Both the position numbers and the translations under genes were made by a program. Shown here in pieces: positions 1-12,300 of a DNA stretch of 64,000 nucleotides. The notes under the pieces are model-generated. The model saw only the letters and a list, made by a program, of their open reading frames with translations, did not search any database and was not told the origin of the DNA. Source of the DNA: Gracilaria domingensis. Lineage: Eukaryota; Rhodophyta; Florideophyceae; Gracilariales; Gracilariaceae. Position 1 is the stretch's first letter, and the number at the start of each line of letters is the position of its first letter. The DNA is taken from contig VCMS01000038.1 of assembly GCA_022539475.1 (NCBI GenBank), positions 62,001-126,000 on the forward strand. Direction: 5' to 3'.

Positions 1-89
1 GCGATATAGTCAGAGGTGAATGTGGCCAGAAGAGATCTTAAGTTGATGTTATTTCGACTTGGAAAGCGTTAGATTCTCGACGTACGGAT

Positions 90-1603
90 ATGAGCTATCC
101 CCGTCAGTTAATTTCATCCACCGGAATTAAGAGAGGATCATGTTTGCGGTGGCTTAGTCTGGACTGCTTATACTCCTTCCCTTACGATGTCATGCATAGG
201 CTGCTTCTCGGATGGGCAAAGCACATATTACGTCTGCTTACAGGGACCCATCCCCAGCATCAGAAGGGTCTGAACTCTCCAGAGTATTGTATTCCAAAAG
301 CAATCCTGCAGAAGATCAGATCAACAAATCTATTGAAGCATCAATGGAAGGAATCCCTTCATGCTGGGGAAGATCGTCTCTATCGCTTGATCATTTGTCA
401 AAGTTCAAAGCGGAAGATCTGAGGAAGCACGCCCAATTGTATTTGCTTCCATTGCTTTACCACTTCAAAGTTAACAAGAAGATTCTACATCTATGGAGCC
501 GGACGTCAGATATTATTGACTTGAGCTTCGGATATGACTGTGGTGCGAACGCCGTAGCCAACCTTGAAGCCGTTGTTGAAGAGGCCTATGCCCCGTTTTT
601 GAATTTGTTTGACAAACACGGTACTCACTTCTACTGTCTCACACCTACCACGTATGCAATTCTTCATCTCCCAGACCTTCTGCAGGAATGCGGTCCTCTT
701 CCTATTACATCACAATTTGTTGTAGAACGACTTCTGGGGGAGATAGGAAAAAGGGTGCAAAACACGTCTAACCTGACCGCACACATATTTCACAAGAACT
801 TCAAGCTTTTGGCATTGAAAGTTGCCAATGACTGGAAATCTCCTTCATCATGTGAGGTCAATTTGAAATTGTCTGAAGGTGATGATTTTGAGACACTTAA
901 CTCTTCAAATGCTTTAGGAGGGGCCGCCCCAAGCACTGAGTATCGAACAAATGTGGAATTTCTTGGAGCAGGAATTACTGACACCAACCTTAGTCAATCA
1001 CAAAAACGAGCTGTTGATACATTCATCAGAGCAAACTTTCAGGCTGAGTTCAATTCGTATCGCATCATATCGGCGCGGTCATTCAACGAAATGAGAGTTA
1101 TACAAGGATCTACGACATTCATGGTCGAAACCATCGGAAATCATAATTCTCGATCAAGATTCCAACAGCCTGGACGTCGGAAGCGACAGAAATTCTGCAT
1201 TGCGGCACATTTCATTCTCGACTCAGATTCAGCATGCTGGTCCCTATCGCAGGAAGCCAATGAGTCATCACAGAAACCAATGATTGAACCCCCAAAACAT
1301 CACTACTACGGCAAAATCAAAAGAATCATGAAGGTTCTCGTGGAAGTGAGATCCATTAGAATCGTGACAGCATTTGTAGATGTAAAATGGCAGTACAATC
1401 TTCGAGAGGACGAACGATTCGGGTTGGTGTACACAGACAGTAGAACGAATCGAGAGATTTCCACAGAATCTTCTGGTTGCATTCAAAGACTCGTAGGATT
1501 CTTTGATATTGACAACCGCCGTTATTACATTGACCAAGCGCCACGGACTGAAATCTCAGAGAAAAATGTAATTCTCCAGGGATTGGCGAGGCAGCGTCGT
1601 TAG
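90..1603 (+). pseudogene. Plavaka/CACTA-like transposase, 3' portion, frameshifted
   Basis: This is the C-terminal part of a CMC-superfamily (Plavaka/Tnp2-like) DNA transposase. The first piece (90-422) carries a SFPYDVMHRLLLGWAKHI segment, matching the conserved pre-catalytic block of these transposases in which a D-x-MH motif precedes a hydrophobic LG-x-AKH helix. The reading frame then shifts by two, and from about 212 to 1603 the other frame continues with FKAEDLRKHAQLYLLPLL and HLPDLLQECGPLP, the helical block that follows in the family. The last 150 residues have no recognisable domain. The N-terminal DDE half lies outside the window or is lost. The frame change means it cannot encode a working enzyme unless it is spliced. 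Family assignment is from motif pattern only; a CACTA versus Plavaka distinction cannot be made here. Confidence 0.6.
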
Positions 1604-3513
1604 CATATCCTACTGCAGAACTTCTTAGCGCGTGGTCAACGCGATCGATACCTGCAGAAGACGCGGCTGTGTGAGGCCAAAAGAAATCAATGATATCGTG
1701 GTGGAAGGAACAGATTAGTTCATGAACCCAAGTTACAAACGCCAGGTCGAAGCAGAGCTCGTTCTGTACCAATTCTGTTTTACTATAACAAATATATCGC
1801 GATATGTTAGTCATGCATTTAGAGTTACGCACTACTTGATGCAAATCTCACGTTCATAAACCCAAAGATATGCGGCTCCGGTCACTGGATGCAGTACGTA
1901 TCAGAAAAACGAGACGAAACACAGGTATGCAGAAATGAAAGGAGCAGTGCGTTGTTTCGTGAGCTGGAAGGCGGACTTCACAAATGAACTCTTGTAAGCA
2001 ACACAGGTTCATGAGTATAATACCAGGAGCGCACTGATACTTCGGCGGACATCAGCATTTTTCTACAACAGCGAGCGTTGAAATAAGATCAACATTACGC
2101 AAGAAGAACGAAGGAGATAATTGCCTATGTCGTCCTTACGATCACACTCATTGGGCGGTAGACTGCAGCCTTACTCCGTATATGATTGAAGCCATGTACA
2201 TGACGCGCTTAACACACGATGAAAGGTTGCTAGATAGTCTCCATTTCGATTGCTACATCGGATCCAACTCTGGGTCAAGTTTCACCAGGTAACGTTTCGG
2301 CTACCCTTCAATCTTCCTCTCACGTCTTCGATGGCCACGACAACAGATATTTTGCAAACAAACAGTATCCTGGGCGTTAGCATGGCCAATCCGGAAGACG
2401 GCGCTGTGAATACTTCTTGTAAACAATGGGCGCCAAGATGGGCAGGATGGTAATGACCGCCGCAATCATGTGAGGAAACGTGTGGGGAAACGTCTATTTT
2501 ACAAGCCATACAAAAGGGTATGATTTAGGCCCGCACCGCTACGATGATAAACGTGTACATTACTGTTACACGTTTGGGTTCCGTCACAAAGTTTGGGACG
2601 GGACCCAAGTGCATACAAACTCCCATCATGATATCATACTTGCCCGAATTCTTCGGTCGTGCTCGAATCACAGGAAACAAACAAGCTTCCTTTCACAACC
2701 CACATGAAGCCATTAACAGCACTTGCCGACTCATACACCTCTGGAGCTTGCGGGAAACTACGTTGGTTGTCATAAAACGGCCATGTTGGCAATAGAAATA
2801 ATAAATTCAATGTTTGTAAGTTTGTAAGTTTTGATAGAGTGACGTGACACGCGTGCGCGCACGTGGCATTACCGCTGCAAATTACAAACATCGTGTTCTA
2901 TTTCACACAACATCTTGCAAATGTTCGCGAATATTCGCGAACATTTCGAATATTCGCTAACATCCGGAAATGCAAATATTCGGAAACGAACAAAAAGAAT
3001 GTGCCGAATATTGACGTATACGTTTTTTCATATCGTAAGATCTCGCGTTCCGTAAACATCCTCGTTCATGCCGTCTAGAGCCTATAGAGAACGCAGACGT
3101 ACGTCACTTACTTTTGCTATATTCGCGTGCTAAACAGCCGAATATTTGCGAATATGGACGAAAATTAAGAAATGTAGAGAGCGAATACTCCGGCTACAGA
3201 GATGTTTGACGTAATTTAAGCTAGTAGTACATAAGACAATAGTTTAGGTTTCACATAACACATTTCGTTAGTTGGCGGGAGGACTAGCGTCTTTATATCA
3301 TTTCCTTTGGAATCGATCTTGCTGCCGAAAAATGCCGAAGTAGTGGTACTGGAACACACTAGTTCCAAGAAGAGCGACGAAGAACCCGAAATTGTTCACG
3401 TTTTGTCCGAACAGCCAGGAAATATTGCCCGAGTAACAAACAAGGGTCCCAGCGATGCTTTTCGGAAGGCCTGGTAGAGGAGCAAGAGATAAAATAGGGA
3501 ACGAGAGAACGTA
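1604..3513. other. gene-poor AT-rich stretch
   Basis: I see no convincing coding region. The short open frames here lack conserved motifs and overlap each other on both strands. The part from about 2,900 to 3,190 is dominated by AATATTCG-type motifs and is listed separately. Confidence 0.5.
2905..3190. repeat. AATATTCG-rich palindromic cluster
   Basis: At 2919-2946 there is a perfect 28-bp palindrome whose half is AAATGTTCGCGAAT. Around it the core AATATTCG or its inverse recurs at least six times up to about 3,160, in variants such as TCGAATATTCGC, CAAATATTCGG and GAATATTTGCGAATA. The density is far above the surrounding sequence. It could be a transposon terminus, a multi-copy binding site or a decayed satellite; nothing here decides between these. 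Confidence 0.6.
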
Positions 3514-4053
3514 TTGAGTCGGAAGAGGTACAAGCTTTCAAAACAGAAAAAGTCCCCTGATGCTCGTCAGAAACGATTGGGCAAGCGCAGGGATCGATAT
3601 GAGCGAGAAAAGGCCCTTACGAGCGTTGCGAGTGATCATACTGACAGCTTTAACAGCGATCAAACAGATATTTCATGGTCTTTGGGTGGGGGTAGCACAG
3701 CAAGTTCGTCTTGTGCAGCCATAAGTGATGGTGAATCCTCAAATGATTCACAAGCCCCAGAGAATCCTGAGTCTCATTCTTCGGATGCAAGCGTATTGGC
3801 CAGTTCTGGTTCTTCTCGTTCATTTTCAGAGGTATCTTCTGAGCGTAAAGAATTAGGCGACGGTGAGGGTGACATTGCAGCGACGCAGTACCTTTACAGA
3901 ATTCAGATGCAAAAAATGGTTCTGAAAACGTATACGCATCATTTGACGCCGATTACGACAGTCCCGACCAATGGTATGGTACTGGAGATCTTAGAGGAGA
4001 CAGAGGAAGTTAACGAATGTAACGAAGACAAAGTTAACTCCAACCGGGTGTAG
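3514..4053 (+). CDS. basic/serine-rich ORF of unknown function
   Basis: An open frame of about 179 codons. The N-terminus is lysine/arginine-rich (residues 1-35), followed by a long serine, aspartate and glutamate-rich disordered stretch (40-125) and a C-terminal segment with no known fold. The first codon is TTG and there is no ATG at the beginning of the frame, so either an upstream exon is missing or this is a fragment. The layout of a basic head followed by an acidic/serine tail resembles N-terminal regions of some transposon proteins, and it sits just downstream of a transposase remnant, but I cannot assign it. No gene is evident from 4,054 to 4,530. Confidence 0.25.
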   Translation: MSRKRYKLSKQKKSPDARQKRLGKRRDRYEREKALTSVASDHTDSFNSDQTDISWSLGGGSTASSSCAAISDGESSNDSQAPENPESHSSDASVLASSGSSRSFSEVSSERKELGDGEGDIAATQYLYRIQMQKMVLKTYTHHLTPITTVPTNGMVLEILEETEEVNECNEDKVNSNRV

Positions 4054-4530
4054 CCATCACTCTAGGTTGCGCAAGTTTAGTTCCGACCTTCTGCTTTCTC
4101 AGCTCAATGAGCACAGTTGGTGGGCGTTAGCTACAGTAATGCAACTCTTCAGCCATGACTTCAATATCATAACTCTCTGTTTGACGCATTACGATCAGTC
4201 CAGTAGTTACTTAAACGGTTTCGAAATATGCAAACGTCTCGATAGATGCTTTGAAATGTGTTGGATGGAGAGCAGTTTTAGTTTCTATACTGCTTCCAAC
4301 GTTACAAGCCGTAATGCCAGTGTCACGACCATAAGAGCAGATGAAACCCTGCGAATCACTTCATCAGCAACATGGGATTCGTCTATATCCAAGAAAATTT
4401 TTACCGTCTTGACTGTTTCGGATGTAATATAAGTCGCAGATGCAATGCGCAAATCTGTAGCGTCATCAAAACTTCCTTTCTGCAACTCAGCTCAATGACG
4501 TCTCCAATGCTTCTCTAAGCGAAGCAAGGT

Positions 4531-5739
4531 CTAACCCGGGCAAGCGAAACGTCTGTTGTCACCATCTTCCCACAAAATATTTCCCTTCCCATCCATATGC
4601 ACATATTTGTATTTAGTTTCCCCTCGTTCCACTAATACTTCGGCCAGCAGAATATCTTCTGCATTCACCAATCGCATTCCGTAATGAGCGTTCCATTCTC
4701 CCAATTCGGACCGATTGCCAACAACTCGCACACAAGTATCACTCAATGCAACACGCACCGCTTCAGACAGACTGCTTACAGAAAGCTCAAAGCTGACAAG
4801 GAACCATTCCCTTTCAGACTCCCGCGGCGGGGTATACTGTGGCGTTACCGTTGGGGTATGGGCTTCGACGCAACGCGCATGGCGTTCTTTCTTCTTGAGC
4901 AAAAAACGCGGCTTCTCATTCTGTGTGTCATCTACGCAGAACCTGGCATCAGCAACTAGTTACGGTACTCTATTTAGTGAAGACAACACCACAACCACGC
5001 TACAAGGAGCGCTAATCATTTCGAAGGCCTTGAGTTGTTGCAGCGTATCTGATTCCGAAGTGTGCTGCATACGCAATAGCCACACTGTGCTCTCTCTCCA
5101 GTCGAGTCCTGTCAGAACTAGGGCTACGGGCCATTCTTCCGGGCGGGGTTCACAACATACGTGCAAGCACTGTGGCGGCACATCAACGCGCGGTGATGCA
5201 ACGAAAACTTTTCCGCTGGAGAGCGCAATAGGCACGTCGCCTATCACTGCGGTTTGTCCATAACAGAAACCACGGAGCAACGCTGAAACCTTTGCTTCTA
5301 TAACCCGCTGCTTTTCGTTGGGTCGGTAGCGCCCGTAGCGTCTATCCGTACGTTGGGTGACGTTACAAGAACTCAAACGCACTATCTCAGAACCTCCTGG
5401 AGGCGCAGAGGTAAAGCGGACATTGGTCTGAAAACTGGGGTTGAGTTTTGTACCACAGGATTGTTTCGGGGAGCGAGAATCGCTTGCATCATGAACACAG
5501 TGTGGATGATCAGTTGAGGTCGAGAATACTGTTGCATTTGGGTTGGAAACATGAGCGGTGGGAACAGAAGTGAATGGCTGTGACCGGGATTGCGAAGGAG
5601 CTGTGGAGCTCTGTGATGAGGAGATTAGGCTCGTGGCGTTGGGAGCGATCTGATCGCAGCAAGCAGAAGCAGATGGTGGCGGCGTTCTGGATGTCCTCGC
5701 AAAGAGACGGAAAGTGGCAGTCCACAGTAAACTGCGCAT
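4531..5739 (-). CDS. CBM20 starch-binding protein with N-terminal extension, one in-frame stop
   Basis: Read on the minus strand from an ATG at 5739. The last 95 residues form a carbohydrate-binding module family 20: a hydrophobic first strand (FLVSFELSV), then VRVVGNRSELGEWN, then ETKYKYVHMDGKGNILWEDGDNRR. The aromatic residues that bind starch chains are present (W of GEWN, Y of KYKY, W of LWEDG). The N-terminal half (about residues 1-30) is arginine, serine and threonine-rich like an organelle targeting peptide or signal anchor; the middle (about 110-255) is an unrecognised globular region. A single TAA at 4960-4962 separates the middle from the CBM20 part in the same frame. Either a small intron removes it or the gene has one nonsense mutation. 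CBM20 proteins act on starch granules, which fits an alga that stores floridean starch, but no catalytic domain is visible. Confidence 0.6.
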
Positions 5740-6354
5740 TGCTGATTTTATACTGTTTCACAATGGCCGTGATTGAGTTCAAGGGCGTGGATAACCTGTG
5801 GTATGACAAGTGCGTCCATTTGCTAAGCGGCACAGAGCTCGGAGCTTGGCGCGCAAGGAGATATGTCAAGCGCTTGCAATACCAAGGGTAGGCAATGTTG
5901 CACACGGCTTTCCTTCCGGTGAAGGTGCGCGACAGTTGCGAGGGTAGAGCCCAAGGAGGCACGGACCCCGTCGACACGCTGCCTGAGGCCAAATGGGGCA
6001 CCGCAAACGAACAGCATGAGGCTCACACGCTGCACTTCAAGCGGGTTCCTGAGAGCGTTCCACGTGTGCGACGCACACGGCGCGCGGAAGATGATCACGT
6101 CAGATGTGTTCACCGACCTCCCCGTCACGTCGATCAGATCTTCGTCGTGGCGTATCGGCCTGCCCATCATGCACCTAACAGAGTGAAGCTATCGAGTCTA
6201 CCACGAAAGTGGCTTGATGCCAGCAGTCCAGTAAGATGGCGGTTGCCTTCCTGCGACCGCTGTCACTCCCGCAAAGATCCGCCTCATCATGCAAGTCACA
6301 CCTCTCAGTACACCGCCCGCCTCGCGTGGCGCACCGCTACAACCGCGTTGCCAG
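5740..6354. other. GC-rich stretch without a supported gene
   Basis: Several frames are open on both strands because the sequence is GC-rich, but none shows a known motif. It lies between the CBM20 gene (leftward) and the PIN-like pseudogene (rightward) and so could hold a divergent promoter. Confidence 0.35.
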
Positions 6355-7188
6355 AATGGCGCTGGGGGTGGCTGGTGGCAGCTTGTAGGGCGCCACTGTG
6401 GCGGGCGGTATCGTGTTGACAGCGCTGGCGAAGCTACTGAGCACGGTGGGCATCGGTGTACTCGCGGCAAAGCGCGGCATTTTGGATTCGGCCACGTTAG
6501 CAGCGTCATCTCGTCTGGTGTACAACGTCTTGTTACCGGCGCTTCTGTTCTCAAACGTGCTTACGACGTTTCGTAGCGGCGTTTCAAAGCAACTGGCGCT
6601 GATGCCTTTGGCGGCGGTGGACCGGATTGTGACGGGCTTGTTGTTCTCGCTGCTTATGGCGAGAGTTTTGAAGTTGACTCGTCGGGGAAGATCGCTGTTT
6701 TACGTGTGTGCGTAGTTTGCAAACTCCTCTGCCATGTCGTTGTTGTTGTGTTCATCGCTGTTTTCAAGTGCCAAACAGGTGGGGAGTATCTCTGCCGTGT
6801 CATTTTTTTGTTGGGCTGGTCACCGTTATTCTGGTCCATCGGCTTTCAGGTGCTAGATGCTATGCCATCCGCCTCTGCTCAGGCGCAAGATGAGAAGAAG
6901 AGCGCAATGTCCCTTACACAGTTCTTGAAGAAGTTGGTAACGCCGCCACTAGTCGCAAGTATGAGCGCATTGCTCATCGGGTTGAACCCGTTTCTGCGCG
7001 GACTTGTGTTGCGAACTCCAATTCCAGGCGCGTTACAAACATTGGGATCAGGCTATGGAGCCGCAGCCGTGCTGGTTCTAGCCGGCTCTCTAGCACGCAA
7101 GACTCCCAAAGAGTCGTCGACATCGTCGTCTGCTCTGCGCATCGGTCGTCTGTCGTTGGGGCTTTCGTCTGTCTCTTGCAGATGCTAG
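6355..7188 (+). pseudogene. PIN-like auxin efflux carrier, 5' portion, broken
   Basis: The frame from 6398 starts with a hydrophobic helix (VLTALAKLLSTVGIGVLAAKRG) followed by LVYNVLLPALLFSNVLTTF, the first two helices of the Mem_trans (PF03547) auxin efflux/PILS family. After a TAG at about 6714 the same frame continues with a family-like helix (FANSSAMSLLL). A further frame change near 6800 leads to FLLGWSPLFWSIGFQVL and then VTPPLVASMSALLIGLNPF, ending at 7188. There is no ATG in frame at the start; the nearest one (6355) is in another frame. The last family helices, with the MPSAQN-type motif, are missing here but occur as a separate fragment at 24.4 kb. At least two or three lesions, so non-functional. 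Confidence 0.65.
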
Positions 7189-7189
7189 T

Positions 7190-7740
7190 TTTTGGCGAGG
7201 GTCGTCCAGAAATTGGCAAGGGTCGTCCAGTAAATTTTTTGAAAAAATATCGAGATCAATTATTTCAAAATTTGCAGATAATTGCTTGGGTCGTCCAGAA
7301 TCGCTGTGCAGTAAATACTGGTGGGTTTTCCACTCGTGCCAGTTCTTTAGTCGAGGGCTACCTGAACTGTATTTCGCGAAGTCTAGGTTCAGTTTCCATT
7401 AAGGTGCACATTACACGATACCTTCTGCAGAATGATACCCTGCAACGCATGGAATACTAGTGCTAGTACAGATGATGCCCATTATGAAATCATACCGTTT
7501 TATTCGTATCTATTCTTCTATCGACCGCTTTTGCTAACCACTACTTCGCTATATTACATGTACCATTTCCCCATGATGGAGCGGATGTAGGCGCAATCTG
7601 CGGCAGATGCCGCAGAGGGCGGTATCGGTAGAAAAAATACGCACTCCGAGAGGATGAGGCGCGAAGCGCCTCATCCTCTCCGTTCCTCATGTAGGGAACC
7701 ATGCCCAGATGCATGGTTCCCTACTTGAGGAACCTGCACC
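7190..7740. repeat. GGGTCGTCCAG repeats and two strong hairpins
   Basis: Just after the truncated PIN-like pseudogene, GGGTCGTCCAG occurs three times between 7,198 and 7,300. At 7648-7680 there is a perfect hairpin (15-bp arms GAGAGGATGAGGCGC, 3-nt loop). At 7682-7733 a second one has 23-bp arms with one mismatch and a 6-nt loop. The hairpins stand back to back, immediately before the tandem array. They look like transposon end structures. No gene is visible in this stretch. Confidence 0.7.
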
Positions 7741-7773
7741 TACAACTCGTGAACTACGTCCGCATCAAAAGTC

Positions 7774-8664
7774 ATTTACCTGTATACGCAAGCAGAAAGT
7801 ATCCATAAGTTAGTCAATGATCCGTTGGATACATTTGAAATGCGATGGAACGTACCATTGATAAAGCAAAACAGAAACGTTGCGCTAGAAAAGTCGAGGG
7901 ACCTAGTAACTCGCAAAATGAAAAAGAAGAAGGAACGGGATTGGTTAGATTACCAGCCCACCATCATCGTAAAGCGCGAAAGGTGTCGAAGCCAGAACTC
8001 ACAAGCAAGGACACCAAGAATGCCCATGCAGCAGACATACCGCAAGATGCGATAAACGAGAGAGCAGCCTATGTCCCAACCAAGTACCAGAATCGCCTAT
8101 CCCGAACAGCCAGAGATCGATCTTGAGAGACGAAATGAAATTGGTCGTTTACCTGTATAAGAAAGCAGAAAGTATCCATAAGTTACTCAATGCTCCGTTG
8201 GATACAGTTGAAATGCGATGGAACGTACCATTGATAAGAGCAAAACAGAAACGTTGCGCTAGAAAAGTCGAGAGACCCAGTAACTCGCAAAATGAAAAAG
8301 AAGAAGGAACGGGATCGGTTAGATTACCAGCCCACCATCATCGTAAAGCGCGAAAGCTGTCAAAGCCAGAACTCACAAGCAAGGACACCAAGAATGCCCA
8401 TGGAGCAAACATACCGCAAGATGCGATAAACGAGAGAGCAGCCTATGTCCCAACCAAGTACCAGAATCGCCTATCCCGAACAGCCAGAGATCGATCTTGA
8501 GAGACGAAATGAAATTGGTCGTTTACCTGTATACGCAAGCAGAAAGTATCCATAAGTTAGTCAATGCTCCGTTGGATACATTTGAAACGCGATGGAACGT
8601 TCCATTGATAAACCAAAACAGAAATGTTGCGCTGGAAAAGTCGAGGGACCTAGTAACTCGCAAA
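7774..8664 (+). repeat. 373/374-bp tandem repeat, about 2.4 copies
   Basis: The same sequence recurs with starts near 7775, 8148 and 8522 (anchor TTTACCTGTATA). The second unit has one extra base, giving periods of 373 and 374. Copies 1 and 2 are nearly identical; the third stops at 8664 where unrelated sequence begins. Each unit contains an open frame of about 93-125 codons (7845-8126, 8123-8500, 8497-8724), rich in lysine, arginine and histidine, with a TTGAGAGACGAAATG junction linking one unit's stop to the next start. Because the unit length is not a multiple of three, the frame is not shared across all units, so I regard it as a DNA repeat rather than a gene. Confidence 0.8.
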
Positions 8665-8926
8665 AGTAACCCAAAGCCTTTTTCCTGCCGTTTACATGTC
8701 GCAGAGCGCGAAGAGACGTGGTGAGGATTGGTTAGTTTAGAACAAAGATACGTAGAAGGAAATGGAAGCACGTACGAAAAGACTGCACGGAAAGACTGCA
8801 CGGAATACATCCGTGAGATACGGATGCTGTCCGCTTTATGGAGGCGTCCGACGAGGGCGGAGAAAGAGAATGAGGTACGCTCCATGTCCGCTTAATGGAA
8901 TCCATTCTCAGCACGCTACTTCGTAA

Positions 8927-8992
8927 TCCGTCGTACTTTTTTCCGTCCTCGCACTTCGTAGCGAGTGCGAGGGCGGAAAAAAGTACGACGGA
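8927..8992. repeat. long hairpin, about 28-bp arms
   Basis: The left arm starts TCCGTCGTACTTTTTTCCG and the right arm ends with its reverse complement. The arms contain a matching CCTCGCACT/AGTGCGAGG block and differ at one position. The loop is about 10 nt. It sits between the tandem array and the transposase gene at 9.36 kb and could be a subterminal structure of that transposon. Confidence 0.7.
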
Positions 8993-9356
8993 GCGGAGTA
9001 GAACGCAAGGATGGCACGGATCACGACGGTAAGAAAAGGTCGGACGTCGGACGGGCGGCGGCGGCGGCGGAGGGAAGAGATTTATTTTTTTGTGCGAGAT
9101 TGGACAAGTGTACAGCGTACGACGTTGGGAAACCACAGGTTTATAACCAGTGGTAGATAATACGAGAAGTACAACTTTGTGTTGAGGTCGACGTGTACCT
9201 ACGTTCCTTTTTGAACGAAAGCACGTGATTTAAACTCAAAATATATTCTCCGTTCTGAGCAAGACGTCGATATTGACTGTCTCTCGACCTCCTTCTCCCT
9301 TCGGACGCCCTTCCTTTGCAGTCTTTGTCGTCGTTTCTCGTTCATTTCTTCTTCCC

Positions 9357-12300
9357 ATGGTCTACTACTGTACACATAAGAAGCGTGGGTGCCCCTTCGT
9401 TACTCGCCGAGGAGTCTTATCTCTTCAACAGCATGTCAACCATTGCCCGTTTCGTCTGAAAGCAGCGCTGGAAGACGACAATAGCCGGGCCATTCGGAGA
9501 AGCAAGCGTCTCAAGCTTTCCGCACCCGCGCCCGCATCTTCCGAAACGGTCACTGCCCCTTGTCGCCTTCCCGAGCCTCCGGTGTCCGAGGACATCGTCG
9601 ACCCCACTCCGTGCGCCCCTCCCATTCCGGACACTTCGCATTGTGTTTCTCCTTCCCCGGGTCCCGCGTCATTAGAGCGAGAACACGGAAGCAGTTCCCG
9701 CCCAGTGCCTTCTGGGGAGACCCTCGGTGATTTGCATATGGATTACCTCACGGTTTGTCTGGCTTCAGTAGCTTCCAACCTTGGTCATCGTGAGACAGAC
9801 GAGCTAATTAGGCTACTTCGGGACCTGCGATTCTCGCAAAAGCGATTCAACGAGACCATAACAAGTTCCAAGCGCTGTACAGAACTGAAGAACGCCATTT
9901 TCGAACGATACGCCTCAAAGGACGGTTTCAATCGAAGAACTGTCTCGCCAGAAGGATGTAAGTTCAGCGCCACCCTCTACACGAGAGACCCCGTTCAGAC
10001 ACTTGTGAAACAGCTCCAGTTGGCTAACAACGAAAACACATTCTTCTACTCTATACTTCAGACCCACTTCACGAAAATATCTCACCCCATGTCCGGCTTT
10101 CTCGCAAGAGACGCCACCTCAAAACTTAAGGAAATGGTCATGGGCTCTTTGGATAGTAGAATAGTGTGGTACTCCCAAGAAATAAGTTACAGTGAATCTT
10201 TCGTAGGTCTTCTGCAGGTATACACCGATAAGTCTTCAACAACTCTAAAGCAAACATCGGTTACCGCCTATCCTCTTCACCTCATATTTCTCAACTTCCC
10301 CGACGAGCTTCGCCGTAAGTGTATCCGTGATGACCTCACAGTAGTGGCATACTTCCCTACCACACTGATCGAGGTTTCCGCATCTGAAGCAGACGCAATG
10401 CCATTTGTTTCTAGCAAGTCTCTACGCGAGTCCAGGATGCAAATTCTTCAAGAATCTCTTCGTCAAGTCCTGGAGCCCATTCTAATTCTCACGCAGAAAG
10501 GTTTTCAGTTCATCGGCGAAGACAAACTAAGTCGAGTGTGCCATTCTCTGCTTGCAAGTTATTGTGCGGATATTCCTGAGGCTAAGGACATTCTGTCCAT
10601 TCTTCATGGGACCAAAACGGAAAGCCCGTGTCATAGATGCAAAGCCCCTCGCTCATCTTTATGCAGTCCTATTCCCACCTCATTCAACGGACGTTCTCAA
10701 AAGCACACAAAAAGCATCCGAAAGACATACACAGCTATCTTGCAACATGCACAAAAAGACGAGGCGGAAAGACGTCCACGTCGTGCGAGGGAGAGGAGAT
10801 CTCAAGCGGATACTCTGATGCGTTCAAATTCCATATCTCTCATTCCTTCGTTCCTCGAAACTTCCGTAAGCCTTGGAATGATCCCGAGATTGTCTCCATA
10901 CAGTCTGTTCTCATTCGAACCATTACACAACTTGCATCTCGGCATCTCAAAGTTGATAAAAACGGCCACAATCGAGAGACTGCAGTCAGACACCCTGTGC
11001 ACCACAATATGAACATCTGCATCGCGTTCATTTCAAACGATACGCACCCAACTTCTCAACCATGCAAACGCAATTCTAGCTGCCATAGAACGCGATTCTC
11101 CTGCCAAAGGTTTACATATCGATTTCTCCGCGCAGGAGAAAGGCAAATCTTTGAATGGTATCTTCACGAAAGACGGTCTCCGTGGAATGCTGGAGGCCAA
11201 AAACTACAAAGCACTTGACATGGTCTTTCCCTTCATAGGAGCATTCTTTGACATATGATGTGGAGAACAGGACGTTGCCCCAATCACAACCGTTTTCTCT
11301 CAGTACTCGGACTTGCTTTCGACCTTATTCAGATACAATCGTGACCCGTATTGGACTGAAAGCTCTCTCCTGTGTCTTAGTTCGGAGATTGAAGCCTTCA
11401 AGCGTTCCGCAACAAAGACTCTGGCGGATTTTCATCCCTCCAGACTGGGAACTCTGAAGTTTCATCTTCTCGATCATCTCGTGGACGATATTCGCCGTCT
11501 GGGAAGTATCAAGTACTACGACGCAGGCATATACGAACATGCACACCTGCTATTTAAGAGACACTACAAAAAGACGTCCAGAAGAACAGCAACGGCTGTG
11601 GAGGAGACTATTCGCTCCATTGAGCACGGACATGTTAGAAAGCAATGGAATGGCAATACTCCTTACCAGCGTTATCCAGGTTTACCAGGAACTTCCCCAC
11701 AGCTTCCTCGGTTTGCAATGAGAGGGCGTTCTTTCACTTTACGAGCTCTTCAACATTGTGTTTCAAGTATGTCCAGTTCAAAAACATGGACTGCTGTTAG
11801 AGAGATGTTCTCAAGTAGGGACAAAAGGTCGATTCTTGATCAAATTGGTGAACAGGCCCTTCCTTCTTTCCTCAGTCTCGTGAAAGAAACACTGGATGAG
11901 CACTCTATTACATACTTCCCAGAAAAGACAAGGATAACTCTGGTGAATTCGGCCCTCGTGAAAGGCGGTTTCGTTCCGACTCTTGAACACTTCGATTCGT
12001 CTTCTAAGTCACTTAAGCTGGGACGACCCAAATACCCCATCATCCAACGTGTCTTCGCTTCTCCAGCATTTGGTCCCAGTAGAAAGCCAAAGTTTTCCAC
12101 TGTATTGGTAAGCGGAGAAGATTCAGAGACTTGGGTTGCCCAGGTAGTCGCTCTGATTCGAATATCTCTCCTTGATTCTGCACTTACCGCACCAGAGGTG
12201 GCATTCTTCCGGTATTTCGAGGTTTTACCCCCCGCAACAAACATCGACCACATATTGAAATGCATATCTTTACGGTGGGCTACAAACGATGAAAAGAACC

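Noticed and set aside
5510-6576. Several minus and plus frames of 95-174 codons
   Set aside because: Overlap each other in GC-rich DNA with no conserved motif; not separable from chance.
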